In this document: piece by piece, positions 44,601 through 53,349 of the stretch
How the letters are laid out: each line of letters begins with the position of its first letter
How positions within the stretch are numbered: position 1 is the stretch's first letter
Assembly: GCF_900172235.1 (NCBI RefSeq)
Contig: NZ_FWFQ01000006.1
Location: 62,001-126,000 of the forward strand
Length of the DNA stretch: 64,000 bases
Source: Pseudoruegeria aquimaris
Lineage (GTDB): Bacteria; Pseudomonadota; Alphaproteobacteria; Rhodobacterales; Rhodobacteraceae
Reading direction: 5' to 3'
Translations under genes and position numbers: made by a program
Notes under the pieces: generated by a model
Database searches by the model: none
The model's input: the letters and a program-made list of their open reading frames with translations, nothing else
What the model was told of the DNA's origin: nothing

Positions 44601-45686
44601 TCATCCACGCTTGCTGGCGGTATGTGGGCGCCCGCCGCCCTTCTTGCGCAGCGACACGCTGGCATCAGACAGGTTCGGGCGGGCGGCCGGTTTCGGGGCA
44701 GGTTTGCCGAAAGGCTTGCCGCCCGGCTTGGCAAAGCCCTTGCCCTTGGGCTTGTCGCCGTAGGCCTTGGGCTTGCCGCCAATAGACTTGGGCTTGCCGC
44801 CATAGGGCTTGCCGGCCCCACGCTCGTCGCCGTCGCGCTTGCCTTTGTAGCCACCCTTGTAGCCACCGCGATCATCGTCGCGACTGCCCTTGTAGCCCCC
44901 CTTGTAGCCGCCGCGATCATCGTCGCGACTGCCCTTGTAACCACCCTTGTAGCCACCGCGATCATCGTCACGATTGCCCTTGTAACCGCCCTTGTGGCCG
45001 CCGCGATCGTCGTCGCGCTTGCCCTTGTAGCCGCCCTTGTAGCCGCCGCGATCATCGTCACGATTGCCCTTGTAACCGCCCTTGTAGCCGCCGCGATCGT
45101 CGTCGCGCTTGCCTTTGTAGCCACCCTTGTAGCCGCCGCGGTCCCCACCTCGGTGGTCGGAGCGGCCGCCGGGGCGCGGACCGCGGGAAGGCAGGTTCGG
45201 CTCACCCTCAAGCCGCGTCACCTTGATGTTGTCCTCCAGCATCATGCTCTCGCCGATGGCGGCGAAGAAGGCCTCTTCGCAGGTGAGATCGAGTTGGACG
45301 AAGGTTTCCTCGTCGCGCACGCGGATCGCGCCCACGGCGGATTTCTCGATGTTGCCGTTCGTGAGCAGCATGGGCAGCAGCCAGCGGGCCTCGGCCTTGC
45401 GGTCATGGCCCAGCGACAGGCGGATCCAGAAGCAGTCGGCGAAATCGTCGCGGGCCACGGACGGGCCCTTGGCCTCCTTGCCGCGGGCGGGTTTCTCGGC
45501 CTTTGCCTCGGCTTCGCGCGCCAGGAACAGGGTGACGAAGGCGGCGGCGATCCTGTCGGCGCCGTGGCGGGCGAGCAGGATTTCGGCCAGCGCCACGGCT
45601 TCGGGCGAAGCCTCCTTGGCGAGCAGCGGATCGGCGGCGATCTGATCGGCGATTTCGGCCGTCTTGCGATCTTGGGGGTCGGTCAT
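44601..45686 (-). CDS. Orphan DbpA RNA-binding domain protein with Gly-Tyr-Lys repeats
   Basis: A 361-residue basic protein. The first 70 residues (ADPLLAKEASPEAVALAEILLARHG, FVTLFLAREAEAKAEKP) resemble the region between helicase and tail in DEAD-box proteins. Residues about 80-165 are a DbpA-type RNA-binding domain (FWIRLSLGHDRKAEARWLLPMLLTNG, AVGAIRVRDEETFVQL). Seven copies of a 15-residue unit GGYKGGYKGxRDDDR follow, then a Lys/Gly/Pro-rich tail. No DEAD-box helicase core is present. It lies behind rpsD on the same strand, with a terminator between. Confidence 0.82.
   Translation of the reverse strand: MTDPQDRKTAEIADQIAADPLLAKEASPEAVALAEILLARHGADRIAAAFVTLFLAREAEAKAEKPARGKEAKGPSVARDDFADCFWIRLSLGHDRKAEARWLLPMLLTNGNIEKSAVGAIRVRDEETFVQLDLTCEEAFFAAIGESMMLEDNIKVTRLEGEPNLPSRGPRPGGRSDHRGGDRGGYKGGYKGKRDDDRGGYKGGYKGNRDDDRGGYKGGYKGKRDDDRGGHKGGYKGNRDDDRGGYKGGYKGSRDDDRGGYKGGYKGSRDDDRGGYKGGYKGKRDGDERGAGKPYGGKPKSIGGKPKAYGDKPKGKGFAKPGGKPFGKPAPKPAARPNLSDASVSLRKKGGGRPHTASKRG
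44823..45137 (-). repeat. Seven 45-base tandem repeats
   Basis: Seven in-frame units code for GGYKGGYKG(K/N/S)RDDDR, with variants GGHKGG in one copy and RDGDE in the last. The unit length is 45 bases, and codon-level identity is high with third-base variation (GGC/GGT, TAC). This produces a cationic, Tyr/Gly-rich low-complexity arm. Confidence 0.9.
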
Positions 45687-45735
45687 GGGAGCGTGTCCTT
45701 TGCGCCTCGGGGGCGCTGCGGATTGGGGAGCAAAA

Positions 45736-45769
45736 AGAAAGGAGGGCCGCGCCGGATGCGCAGCCCTCC
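45736..45769 (-). terminator. Intrinsic terminator of rpsD
   Basis: On the minus strand GGAGGGC pairs with GCCCTCC around an inner GCGC/GCGC stem and a CGGAT-type loop, followed by TTTCTTTTTG. It starts 25 bases after the rpsD stop. Confidence 0.88.
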
Positions 45770-45794
45770 CTTGTCGCGGGATCGCGGCAGAGGC

Positions 45795-46415
45795 TTAGTT
45801 CTGCGCGTAGTATTCGATGACGAGGTTGGGCTCCATCACCACCGGGTAGGGCACGTCGGCGAGGCCGGGGGTGCGCACGAAGGTGGCGGTCATCTTGGAG
45901 TGATCGACCTCGATGTAGTCCGGAACGTCACGCTCGGCGAGCGCCACGGCTTCCAGCACGACGGCCAGCTGCTTGGATTTCTCGCGGACCTCGATCACGT
46001 CGCCTTCCTTCACGCGGTAGGAGGGGATGTTGACGCGCTTGCCGTTCACGAGCACGTGGCCGTGGTTGACGAACTGGCGGGCGGCGAAGACGGTCGGCAC
46101 GAATTTCGCGCGGTAGACGACGGCGTCCAGGCGGCGCTCCAGCAGGCCGATCAGGTTCTCGCCGGTATCGCCCTTCACGCGCTCGGCTTCACCGTAGATG
46201 CGGCGGAATTGTTTCTCGGTCAGATCGCCGTAGTAGCCTTTCAGCTTCTGCTTGGCGCGCAGCTGGATGCCGAAGTCGCTCAGCTTGCCCTTGCGGCGCT
46301 GGCCGTGCTGGCCGGGGCCGTATTCGCGGCGGTTGAACGGGGACTTCGGGCGGCCCCAGATGTTTTCGCCCATGCGGCGGTCGATCTTGTACTTGGCAGA
46401 CGTGCGTTTGGTCAC
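45795..46415 (-). CDS. rpsD: 30S ribosomal protein S4
   Basis: A 206-residue ribosomal protein, exactly the usual bacterial length. Motifs are [20 protein letters not shown] at the N-terminus, [37 protein letters not shown], the S4 domain [35 protein letters not shown] and the C-terminal VIEYYAQN. The start is GTG at 46415 behind AAGGAG; the frame stays open upstream but lacks S4-like sequence. It is a single-gene unit, unlike the alpha operon location in enterobacteria. Its promoter and leader are described separately. Confidence 0.97.
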   Translation of the reverse strand: MTKRTSAKYKIDRRMGENIWGRPKSPFNRREYGPGQHGQRRKGKLSDFGIQLRAKQKLKGYYGDLTEKQFRRIYGEAERVKGDTGENLIGLLERRLDAVVYRAKFVPTVFAARQFVNHGHVLVNGKRVNIPSYRVKEGDVIEVREKSKQLAVVLEAVALAERDVPDYIEVDHSKMTATFVRTPGLADVPYPVVMEPNLVIEYYAQN

Positions 46416-46551
46416 GGCTGATCTCCTTCGATATGTCCGCGCCCCGGAAGGGCGCTGTTGAAGGGCGTTGTCCTTGGCCTTGCGGCTGACAGGCATCCCC
46501 TTGCGGGGGCCACCAACACCAAATGAATAGCCCGGCTGCGAGAGCCGGGAT
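46416..46551 (-). ncRNA. Structured 5' leader of rpsD (candidate autoregulatory element)
   Basis: From the predicted transcript start near 46551 the leader is about 136 bases. It begins with a hairpin CCCGGCT-CTCGC-AGCCGGG (46531-46549) and has a further GC stem around ATGCCCC/GGGGGCC (about 46494-46512). An in-frame ATG at 46496 would extend the protein by 27 residues ([14 protein letters not shown]), likely not used. S4 regulates its own mRNA in other bacteria; whether this leader does is inference. Confidence 0.5.
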
Positions 46552-46557
46552 GGCAGG

Positions 46558-46585
46558 CTTATACAGGGCCGCGCGGGGGTGTCAA
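46558..46585 (-). promoter_or_regulatory. Strong promoter of rpsD
   Basis: On the minus strand a perfect TTGACA (46580-46585) is followed after 16 bases by TATAAG (46558-46563). This is the best sigma-70 type promoter seen in the window and is directed to rpsD. Confidence 0.85.
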
Positions 46586-46616
46586 CGTGAAAACGGCCTC
46601 GGGCGGAGCGCACGGC

Positions 46617-46679
46617 AGGGGGCGCTGCCCCCCCGCCGCCTGCGGCGGCTCCCCCCGAGGTATATGGCGCGAGAGGAAG
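46617..46679 (-). repeat. 3'-end hairpin repeat, family 1, copy 3
   Basis: GGGGGCGCTGCCCCCC, then GCCGCC-TGC-GGCGGC, then TCCCCCCGAGGTATATGG and CGCGAGAGGAAG. It ends six bases before the stop codon of the DegT aminotransferase gene on the minus strand, the closest placement of the four copies. Confidence 0.78.
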
Positions 46680-46685
46680 CGCCCG

Positions 46686-47891
46686 TCAGCCCGCCGGGGC
46701 GGCGCGGGAGATCTCGTCGCGCAGGATGCGGGCGATGAGGGCGCAGTCATCGAGGCTGAAGGTCAGCGGCAGGCGCATGTCGAGTATGGCGCGCAGGATG
46801 CGGTCCGTCTTTGGCATCGGCGCGCACGGGGCGTAGCGCCAGCTGTCGTAGCGGGAGGTGAAGGCCACGGGTTCGGCGCCGCCGAACCACTTCAGATCCA
46901 CACCGCGCGCGGCACAGCCTTCGAGCACGGACGCGATGGCCTCGGGCGGCCAGTCCAGCAGCAGGAACTGGAAGGAGGAGCCGACGTAGGCCTCGGCCTG
47001 CGGGCGTTCGATCAGGGTCAGACCGGGGGTGCCGCGCAGGCCCTGCTCCACCACCTGGTAGCGGGCGTTCCAGGCGGCGCATTGGGCATCGAGCCGGGCC
47101 AGCTGCGGGCGCAGGATCGCGGCGCGCAGGTTGTCCATCCGGCCCGAGATGTTGGGTGTGTCGTAGCGCAGGCTTTCATAGGTGCTTTCGGGCGGGCCGG
47201 CGGGGTGGCGGCCATAGAGCATGTAGCTGCCCGAGAGCATGGTGGCGCGGGCCATAGCCTCGGCGTCGTCGCTGACGAGGAGCCCGCCCTCGCCGGAATT
47301 CACGTGCTTGTAGGTCTGGCAGGAGTAGCAGCCGAAGATCCCGTCGCGGCCCGAGAGCCGGCCGGCCCAGCGCGCGCCCATCGTGTGGGCGCAATCCTCG
47401 ATCACCTGCACCCCGGCGCGGGTGCAGAGCGCCATGAGGGCGTCCATGTCGCAGAGGTGGCCGCGCATGTGCGACAGCAGCAGCACCCGGGCGCCGCTGG
47501 AGCCGATCTTCACGGTGAGATCGGCGAGATCGATGGTGAGCGCCTCGGTGACCTCGACGAAGACAGGCACGCCGCCCACCGCGGCGATGGCGCCGGGCAC
47601 CGGTGCGAGGGTGAAGGCATTGGTGAGCACGGGCTCGCCGGGCTTCACGCCCAGCGCGCGCAGGGCCGTGGCCAGCGCGTAGCCGCCCGAGGCCACGGCA
47701 AGCGCGTATTTCGCGCCCATCTGCGCGGCGAACTCCAGTTCGAGCTGCGCGGTTTCGGAGCGTTCGCCCGGGGCCTCGTTGTAGCGGTGCAGGCGTCCGT
47801 GGCGCATCACGGCGACGGCCGCGGCGATCCCCTCTTCGGGGATGGGCTCCTGCTGGGTGAAGCTGCCGGTGAAGATTTCCTGCTCGGGCAT
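46686..47891 (-). CDS. DegT/DnrJ/EryC1/StrS family aminotransferase
   Basis: A 401-residue PLP enzyme of the sugar aminotransferase type. The N-terminal FAAQMGAKYALAVASGGYALATALRALGV, AFTLAPVPGAIAAVGGVPVFVEV, HMRGHLCDMDAL and the PLP lysine motif YSCQTYKHVNSGEGG fit the family. No nucleotide-sugar genes lie nearby, so the substrate is unclear. The ATG at 47891 follows AAAGGGA. It is divergent from the PrpD-type gene. Confidence 0.88.
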   Translation of the reverse strand: MPEQEIFTGSFTQQEPIPEEGIAAAVAVMRHGRLHRYNEAPGERSETAQLELEFAAQMGAKYALAVASGGYALATALRALGVKPGEPVLTNAFTLAPVPGAIAAVGGVPVFVEVTEALTIDLADLTVKIGSSGARVLLLSHMRGHLCDMDALMALCTRAGVQVIEDCAHTMGARWAGRLSGRDGIFGCYSCQTYKHVNSGEGGLLVSDDAEAMARATMLSGSYMLYGRHPAGPPESTYESLRYDTPNISGRMDNLRAAILRPQLARLDAQCAAWNARYQVVEQGLRGTPGLTLIERPQAEAYVGSSFQFLLLDWPPEAIASVLEGCAARGVDLKWFGGAEPVAFTSRYDSWRYAPCAPMPKTDRILRAILDMRLPLTFSLDDCALIARILRDEISRAAPAG

Positions 47892-48069
47892 GGCGCTCCC
47901 TTTCCGATCCGCCTGTCTGGACCGCGCGAGAGTGGACGCAGGCGGAGGCGGCGTCAACGGCGGGCGTGCCCTCGGGAGCGGCGCGACGCGGGGCGGCATG
48001 TCGCAGGCGGGGGGCGGGAATGTCGACTTCGGTCAGGCAGGGCCGCGGGCGCCGTGGCAGGATGGCGGC

Positions 48070-49404
48070 ATGGACATCGACACGCTCCTGCGCTCGCTCG
48101 CCTGTGAAGATCTGCCGCCCGAGGTGCAGGCGCGGGCCGGGATGTGCCTGCTGGATCTCACCGCCATCGCCGTGGGCGGGGCGCAGCTGCCGATGGCGCG
48201 GCTCATCGCCGATCACGCGCATGGGCAGTTCGGCGGCCCCTGCCCGCTTCTGCTGGACGGCCGCGGCGCCTCGCCCGCCGGGGTTGCGCTGGCGGCGGGC
48301 ATGACGGTGGACGCGCTGGACGGGCACGACGGCTACAACCCCGCCAAGGGCCACGCGGGCTGCGGGGTTTTCGCGGCCCTTCTGGCCTACGCGCAGGCCA
48401 CGGGCCGGATGGATGGCCCGGCCTTCCTTGCAGCGCTGGTAGCGGGCTACGAGGCGGCCTGCCGCATCGCGGTGGTGCAGCACGCAAGCGTGCCCGACTA
48501 CCATACCTCCGGCAGTTGGGTGGCGGTGGCCTGCGCCGGCCTTGGCGCGCGCTACCTCGGGCTGGGTGGCACCGCGCTGCGCCACGCCATGGGGATCGCG
48601 GAATACCACGGGCCGCGCAGCCAGATGATGCGGGTGATCGACCACCCCACGATGCTGAAGGACGGCTCCGGCTGGGGCGCGATGGCGGGTGTGTCGGCGG
48701 CCTATCTCGCGCAGGCGGGCTTCACCGGCGCCCCGGCGCTGACGGTGGAAGCGGCCGCAGGCGCGTTCGACGATCTCGGGCAGCGCTGGCTGATCCTCGA
48801 GCAGTATTTCAAGCCCTACCCCGTGTGCCGCTGGGCCCATGCGCCGGTGGAGGCCGGGCTGGCGCTGCGCCGCGCCCACGGGCTTTCGCCCGCGCAGATC
48901 CGCGCCGTGCAGGTGGAGACCTTCCATGAATCGGTGCGGCTGGCAAAAGCGGAGCCGGCCACCACGGAGGAAGCGCAGTATTCCACCTCATATCCGCTGG
49001 CGGTGGCGCTCGTGCGTGGGCGGATCACCCCGCAGGACGTGGATGGTCCCGCCCTGCTGGACCCGGAGATCCGGCGCCTCGCGCAGGCCACCACGCTCCT
49101 GGAGCATGAGAAGGCCAACGCAGCCTTCCCCGGCACGCGACTGGCGCGGGTGACGCTCACACTTGCGGACGGCCGGCATCTGCGCAGCGATTGGCACCGC
49201 CCCCGCTGGGACGGCGACAGCCCGCCGTCAGAGGCCGAGATCCGGGGCAAGTATCGCGAGATCGCGGAGCCTGCCCTGGGCCGGGCGCGCGCCGGGGCCC
49301 TGGAGGCCACGGTGCGCAACCTGCCGCGGGACGGGCTTGCGCCCTACCTTGCACTGATGTCTCAGCCGATCAGCCGGCGCACCAAGCCCGCAAGCCCCGA
49401 GTAA
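48070..49404 (+). CDS. MmgE/PrpD family protein
   Basis: A 444-residue member of the 2-methylcitrate dehydratase-related family. The N-terminal MDIDTLLRSLACEDLPPEVQARAGMCLLDLTAIAVGG, HDGYNPAKGHAGCGVFAALLAYAQ and the KPYPVCRWAHAPVEAGL motif are typical. The true activity within this family is often not methylcitrate dehydration. Its last 43 bases lie on top of the opposite-strand gph gene, so the C-terminal tail SQPISRRTKPASPE may be a recent extension. Confidence 0.82.
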   Translation: MDIDTLLRSLACEDLPPEVQARAGMCLLDLTAIAVGGAQLPMARLIADHAHGQFGGPCPLLLDGRGASPAGVALAAGMTVDALDGHDGYNPAKGHAGCGVFAALLAYAQATGRMDGPAFLAALVAGYEAACRIAVVQHASVPDYHTSGSWVAVACAGLGARYLGLGGTALRHAMGIAEYHGPRSQMMRVIDHPTMLKDGSGWGAMAGVSAAYLAQAGFTGAPALTVEAAAGAFDDLGQRWLILEQYFKPYPVCRWAHAPVEAGLALRRAHGLSPAQIRAVQVETFHESVRLAKAEPATTEEAQYSTSYPLAVALVRGRITPQDVDGPALLDPEIRRLAQATTLLEHEKANAAFPGTRLARVTLTLADGRHLRSDWHRPRWDGDSPPSEAEIRGKYREIAEPALGRARAGALEATVRNLPRDGLAPYLALMSQPISRRTKPASPE

Positions 49405-50027
49405 TCCTCCAGCAGCCCCTCCGGCGCCATGGCCTCCACCGCACGCCCCTCGGGGCCGAAGGTGACCAGCACGCAGGGCACGCCGGCTGCGCGGGCGGTC
49501 TCGCGGTCCGTCACCGTGTCGCCCACCAGAAGCGACTGCGCCACGGCCCCGCCCACGCGAGCGACGGTTTCAAGGTAGGGCTGCGGGTTGGGCTTGCGCA
49601 CCGGCAAGGTGTCGGCCCCGACGAGGGCGGCGAAGAGATCGCGCACGCCGAGCCGCGTCAGCAACTCTTCCGCGAGCCCTTCCGGCTTGTTGGTGCAGAC
49701 GCCCACGCGGTAGCCTGCGTCCAGCAGCGCACGAACCGCCTCCGCGGCGCCGGGATACATCTCCGTGTGGGTATCGATGTTCTCGCCGTAGCTTTGCAGC
49801 AGGCGCGGGTATTGCGCTTCGATGGCGGCCGTCGCATCACCGGGCGCCACGCGGGAGAAGCCCAGCGTGAGCATGGCGCGGCCGCCCCGGAAGGCGGTGG
49901 CGGCATCGGCGATCGGATCCAGAACGTCGCCATGGCCGAGATCCCGGAAACAGGCGTTGGCGGCGGCGATGAGATCGCGGCTGGTGTCCGCAAGCGTGCC
50001 GTCCAGATCGAAGATCACCGTTTTCAT
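49362..50027 (-). CDS. gph: Phosphoglycolate phosphatase-type HAD hydrolase
   Basis: A 221-residue HAD phosphatase. Motif I is VIFDLDGTLADTSRDLI, motif II is VGVCTNKPEGLAEELL, motif III KPNPQPYLETV and motif IV LLVGDTVTDRETARAAGV. The cap domain is the helical type of Gph enzymes. The start at 50027 gives the family N-terminus MKTVIFDLDGT. It converges with the PrpD-type gene with a 43-base overlap and is divergent from glmU. Confidence 0.88.
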   Translation of the reverse strand: MKTVIFDLDGTLADTSRDLIAAANACFRDLGHGDVLDPIADAATAFRGGRAMLTLGFSRVAPGDATAAIEAQYPRLLQSYGENIDTHTEMYPGAAEAVRALLDAGYRVGVCTNKPEGLAEELLTRLGVRDLFAALVGADTLPVRKPNPQPYLETVARVGGAVAQSLLVGDTVTDRETARAAGVPCVLVTFGPEGRAVEAMAPEGLLEDYSGLAGLVRRLIG

Positions 50028-50170
50028 GTGGCCCTGCCCTTTCCCGCCTGCGTCGGCATGTTTCCGCCGCGCCTTGCAACAGGCGGTAAACTCTTTTGAC
50101 CCCCTGCGCCCTTGCGGCTTTCGCACAGACGGATAGAACGGGCGGCAACCGAAAGAAAGAGTGCAGTTTC

Positions 50171-51526
50171 ATGCCCATTGCCCTGATCATTCTCGCCGCC
50201 GGCCAGGGGAGCCGGATGAACTCGGACCTGCCCAAGGTCCTGCACCCGCTCGGGGGCGCACCGCTGCTGGCCCATGCGATGGACGCCGGCGCGGCGCTGA
50301 TGCCCGAGAAAACGGTGGTGGTGGCGGGCCACGGGTTCGAGGACGTGGCGAAGGCGGCGCGGGCGCACGATCCAGAGGCGATCGTCGTGCGGCAGGAGTC
50401 GCAGCTGGGCACCGCCCATGCGGTGGCGCAGGCGCGCCAGGCGCTGGAGGGCTTCGAAGGCGATGCCGTTGTGCTCTATGGCGACACCCCTTTCATCCGC
50501 CCCGAGACGCTTGAGGCGATGCTCGCGGCCAAGGCCGGCCATCCGCTCGTCTTCCTCGGCTTTGAGGCCGCCGAGCCCAAGCGCTACGGGCGCTTCATCA
50601 CCGAGGGCGACAGCCTGCAGCGCATCGTCGAATACAAGGACGCCACCGAGGCCGAGCGCGCCATCACCCTTTGCAACTCCGGCGTTCTGGCGGCGGATGC
50701 GCAGGTGATGTTCCGGCTGATCGAAAAGGTCGGCAATGACAATGCCGCCGAGGAATACTACCTGACCGATCTCGTGGCCCTCGCCCGCGCCGAGGGGCTG
50801 GGCTGCGGCTACGTGACCTGCGACGAGGCCGAGACGCTGGGCATCAACACCCGCGCCGAACTGGCCGCGGCCGAGGCGCTGCTGCAGGCGGCCAAGCGCA
50901 CCGAAGCGCAGGAGAACGGCGTCACGCTGGTGGCGCCGGAAACGGTTTTCTTCGCCCATGACACCTACCTCGGCCGCGATACGGTGGTGGAACCCAACGT
51001 GGTCTTCGGCCCCGGCGTAACGGTGGAGAGCGGCGCACAGATCCGGGCCTTCAGCCATCTTGAGGGCTGCCATGTTTCTCGCGGAAGCGTCGTCGGGCCC
51101 TACGCCCGCCTGCGCCCGGGCGCGGAACTGGCCGAGGACGTGCGCATCGGCAATTTCGTGGAGGTCAAGAACGCCCGGCTCGACGAGGGGGCGAAGGTCA
51201 ACCACCTCTCCTACATCGGCGATGCCGCCATCGGCGCCCATACCAACGTGGGCGCGGGCACGATCACCTGCAACTACGACGGCGTGTTCAAGCACCGCAC
51301 CGAGATCGGCGCGCGCGCCTTCATCGGCTCCAACACCATGCTGGTGGCCCCGGTCAAAGTGGGCGACGAGGCGATGACGGCCTCGGGCTCGGTCATCACC
51401 TCCGACGTGGAAGCCGGCGCGCTGGCCGTGGCCCGCGCCAAGCAGGCCGTGAAACCGGGGCTTGCCCGGCGGATGTTCGAAAAACTCAAGGCCGCCAAGG
51501 CCCGCAAGGCGAAAGAGCAGGAATAA
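50171..51526 (+). CDS. glmU: Bifunctional GlmU (GlcN-1-P acetyltransferase / GlcNAc-1-P uridylyltransferase)
   Basis: A 451-residue enzyme that makes UDP-GlcNAc for peptidoglycan and lipopolysaccharide. The N-terminal nucleotidyltransferase domain begins ALIILAAGQGSRMNSDLPKVLHP. The C-terminal left-handed beta helix has hexapeptide repeats and the GPYARLRPGAEL and NYDGVFKHRTEIG acetyltransferase motifs. The stop TAA shares its last base with the ATG of glmS (TAATG). Confidence 0.97.
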   Translation: MPIALIILAAGQGSRMNSDLPKVLHPLGGAPLLAHAMDAGAALMPEKTVVVAGHGFEDVAKAARAHDPEAIVVRQESQLGTAHAVAQARQALEGFEGDAVVLYGDTPFIRPETLEAMLAAKAGHPLVFLGFEAAEPKRYGRFITEGDSLQRIVEYKDATEAERAITLCNSGVLAADAQVMFRLIEKVGNDNAAEEYYLTDLVALARAEGLGCGYVTCDEAETLGINTRAELAAAEALLQAAKRTEAQENGVTLVAPETVFFAHDTYLGRDTVVEPNVVFGPGVTVESGAQIRAFSHLEGCHVSRGSVVGPYARLRPGAELAEDVRIGNFVEVKNARLDEGAKVNHLSYIGDAAIGAHTNVGAGTITCNYDGVFKHRTEIGARAFIGSNTMLVAPVKVGDEAMTASGSVITSDVEAGALAVARAKQAVKPGLARRMFEKLKAAKARKAKEQE

Positions 51527-53349
51527 TGTGTGGAATTGTAGGGGTCCTCGGGGATCACGAGGCCGCGCCGATCGTCGTGGAAGCGCTCAAGCGGCTGGAA
51601 TACCGGGGCTACGACAGCGCCGGCATCGCCACGGTGAACAACGGCAGGCTGGATCGCCGCCGCGCGGTGGGCAAGCTCGTCAACCTCTCCGATCTGCTTG
51701 TGCATGAGCCGCTGGCCGGCAAGGCCGCCATCGGCCACACCCGCTGGGCCACCCACGGCGCCCCCTCCGTCACCAACGCGCACCCGCACCAGGCCGGGCC
51801 CGTCGCCGTCGTCCACAACGGAATCATCGAGAATTTCAGGGAGTTGCGTGCCGAACTGAAGGCGGCCGGCCTGAGTTTCGTCACCGAGACCGACACCGAG
51901 ACCGTCGCCCTGCTCACCCAGCACCACATGGCGCAGGGGCTCAGTGCCCGCGAGGCCGCCGAAAGGACGCTGGGCCGGCTGGAAGGGGCGTTCGCGCTCT
52001 GCTTCCTGTTCGAGGGCGAGGACGATCTCCTGATCGCCGCGCGCAAGGGCTCGCCGCTGGCGATCGGCCACGGCGAGGGCGAGATGTTCGTCGGCTCCGA
52101 CGCCATCGCGCTCGCGCCGATGACGAGCGAGATCACCTATCTCGAAGAGGGCGACTGGGCGATCATCACCCGCACGAGCCTCGAGATCCGCGATGCCGCC
52201 GGGCAGTTGGCCAACCGCGCGAAGAAAACCATCCAGATCGATGCCAGCCGCGTCGAGAAAAGCGGCTACAAGCATTTCATGGCCAAGGAGATCGCCGAGC
52301 AGCCCACGGTGTTGGGCGAGGCGGTGGACCATTACATCTCCAAGGACGGCAAAGGCGTGAGCTTCGCGGCCGAAGGGCTTGATTTCACGCAGTTCGACCG
52401 GATCACAATGGTGGCCTGCGGCACCGCCTTCTACGCCTGCCTGACGGCGAAATACTGGTTCGAGCAACTGGCCCGCCTGCCGGTGGAAGTGGATATCGCC
52501 TCGGAGTTCCGTTACCGCGAGCCGCCGGTGGCTCCGCGCACGCTGGCGATCTTCGTATCGCAGTCCGGCGAGACGGCCGACACGCTCGCCGCGCTGCGCT
52601 ACATGGAGGGCAAGGCCGCGAAGATCCTTTCCGTGGTCAACGTGCCGGAAAGCTCCATCGCGCGGGAAAGCGACGTGGCCCTGCCGATCCTCGCCGGGAT
52701 CGAGGTCGGCGTGGCCTCCACCAAGGCTTTCACCTGCCAGCTCAACGTGCTGGCCCTGCTTGCGCTGAACGCCGCCCACGCGCGCGGCGAAATCAGTGAC
52801 GCCGCGCTCGGCGATCACCTTGCTGCCTTGCGCAACCTGCCGGGGCTGATGAACCACGCGCTGGGGGCGAGCGACACCATCGAAGCGCTCTCGCGCGAGT
52901 TGGCCAAGGCGCAGGACATCCTGTTCCTCGGGCGCGGCGCGATGTATCCGATCGCGCTGGAGGGCGCGTTGAAGCTCAAGGAAATCAGCTACATCCACGC
53001 CGAAGGTTATGCGTCGGGCGAGCTCAAGCACGGCCCGATCGCGCTGATCGACGAGAACGTCCCGGTGATCGTCATGGCCCCGCGCGACGCGCTGTTCGAC
53101 AAGACGGTCTCCAACATGCAGGAGGTCATGGCGCGCGGCGGCAAGGTGCTGCTCATCACCGATGCCGAGGGGGCGAAACAGGCCGGCGATGACGTCTGGC
53201 GCAGCGTGATCCTGCCGGAAATCCCCGATCTTCTGGCGCCGATCCTCTACGCGATCCCGGCGCAGCTGCTGGCCTATCACACCGCCGTCGCCAAGGGCAC
53301 CGACGTGGACCAGCCGCGCAACCTCGCCAAATCGGTGACGGTGGAATGA
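51526..53349 (+). CDS. glmS: Glutamine-fructose-6-phosphate aminotransferase (isomerizing)
   Basis: A 607-residue enzyme making glucosamine-6-phosphate, first step of amino-sugar synthesis. The N-terminal Cys (MCGIVGVLG) is the glutaminase nucleophile; WATHGAPSVTNAHPHQ and HNGIIENF are its partner motifs. Two SIS isomerase domains follow, with CGTAFYACLTAKYWFEQ, FVSQSGETADTLAAL and the C-terminal DQPRNLAKSVTVE. No glmS ribozyme is present, since glmU directly abuts. Coupled to glmU upstream and the AlkD-like gene downstream (ATGA). Confidence 0.97.
   Translation: MCGIVGVLGDHEAAPIVVEALKRLEYRGYDSAGIATVNNGRLDRRRAVGKLVNLSDLLVHEPLAGKAAIGHTRWATHGAPSVTNAHPHQAGPVAVVHNGIIENFRELRAELKAAGLSFVTETDTETVALLTQHHMAQGLSAREAAERTLGRLEGAFALCFLFEGEDDLLIAARKGSPLAIGHGEGEMFVGSDAIALAPMTSEITYLEEGDWAIITRTSLEIRDAAGQLANRAKKTIQIDASRVEKSGYKHFMAKEIAEQPTVLGEAVDHYISKDGKGVSFAAEGLDFTQFDRITMVACGTAFYACLTAKYWFEQLARLPVEVDIASEFRYREPPVAPRTLAIFVSQSGETADTLAALRYMEGKAAKILSVVNVPESSIARESDVALPILAGIEVGVASTKAFTCQLNVLALLALNAAHARGEISDAALGDHLAALRNLPGLMNHALGASDTIEALSRELAKAQDILFLGRGAMYPIALEGALKLKEISYIHAEGYASGELKHGPIALIDENVPVIVMAPRDALFDKTVSNMQEVMARGGKVLLITDAEGAKQAGDDVWRSVILPEIPDLLAPILYAIPAQLLAYHTAVAKGTDVDQPRNLAKSVTVE

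Noticed and set aside
46416-46496. N-terminal extension of S4 from the ATG at 46496
   Set aside because: The GTG at 46415 has a strong AAGGAG and gives exactly the 206-residue family form; the extension has no homology.
51480-51530. glmS ribozyme before glmS
   Set aside because: glmU stop and glmS start share a base, leaving no room for the ribozyme.
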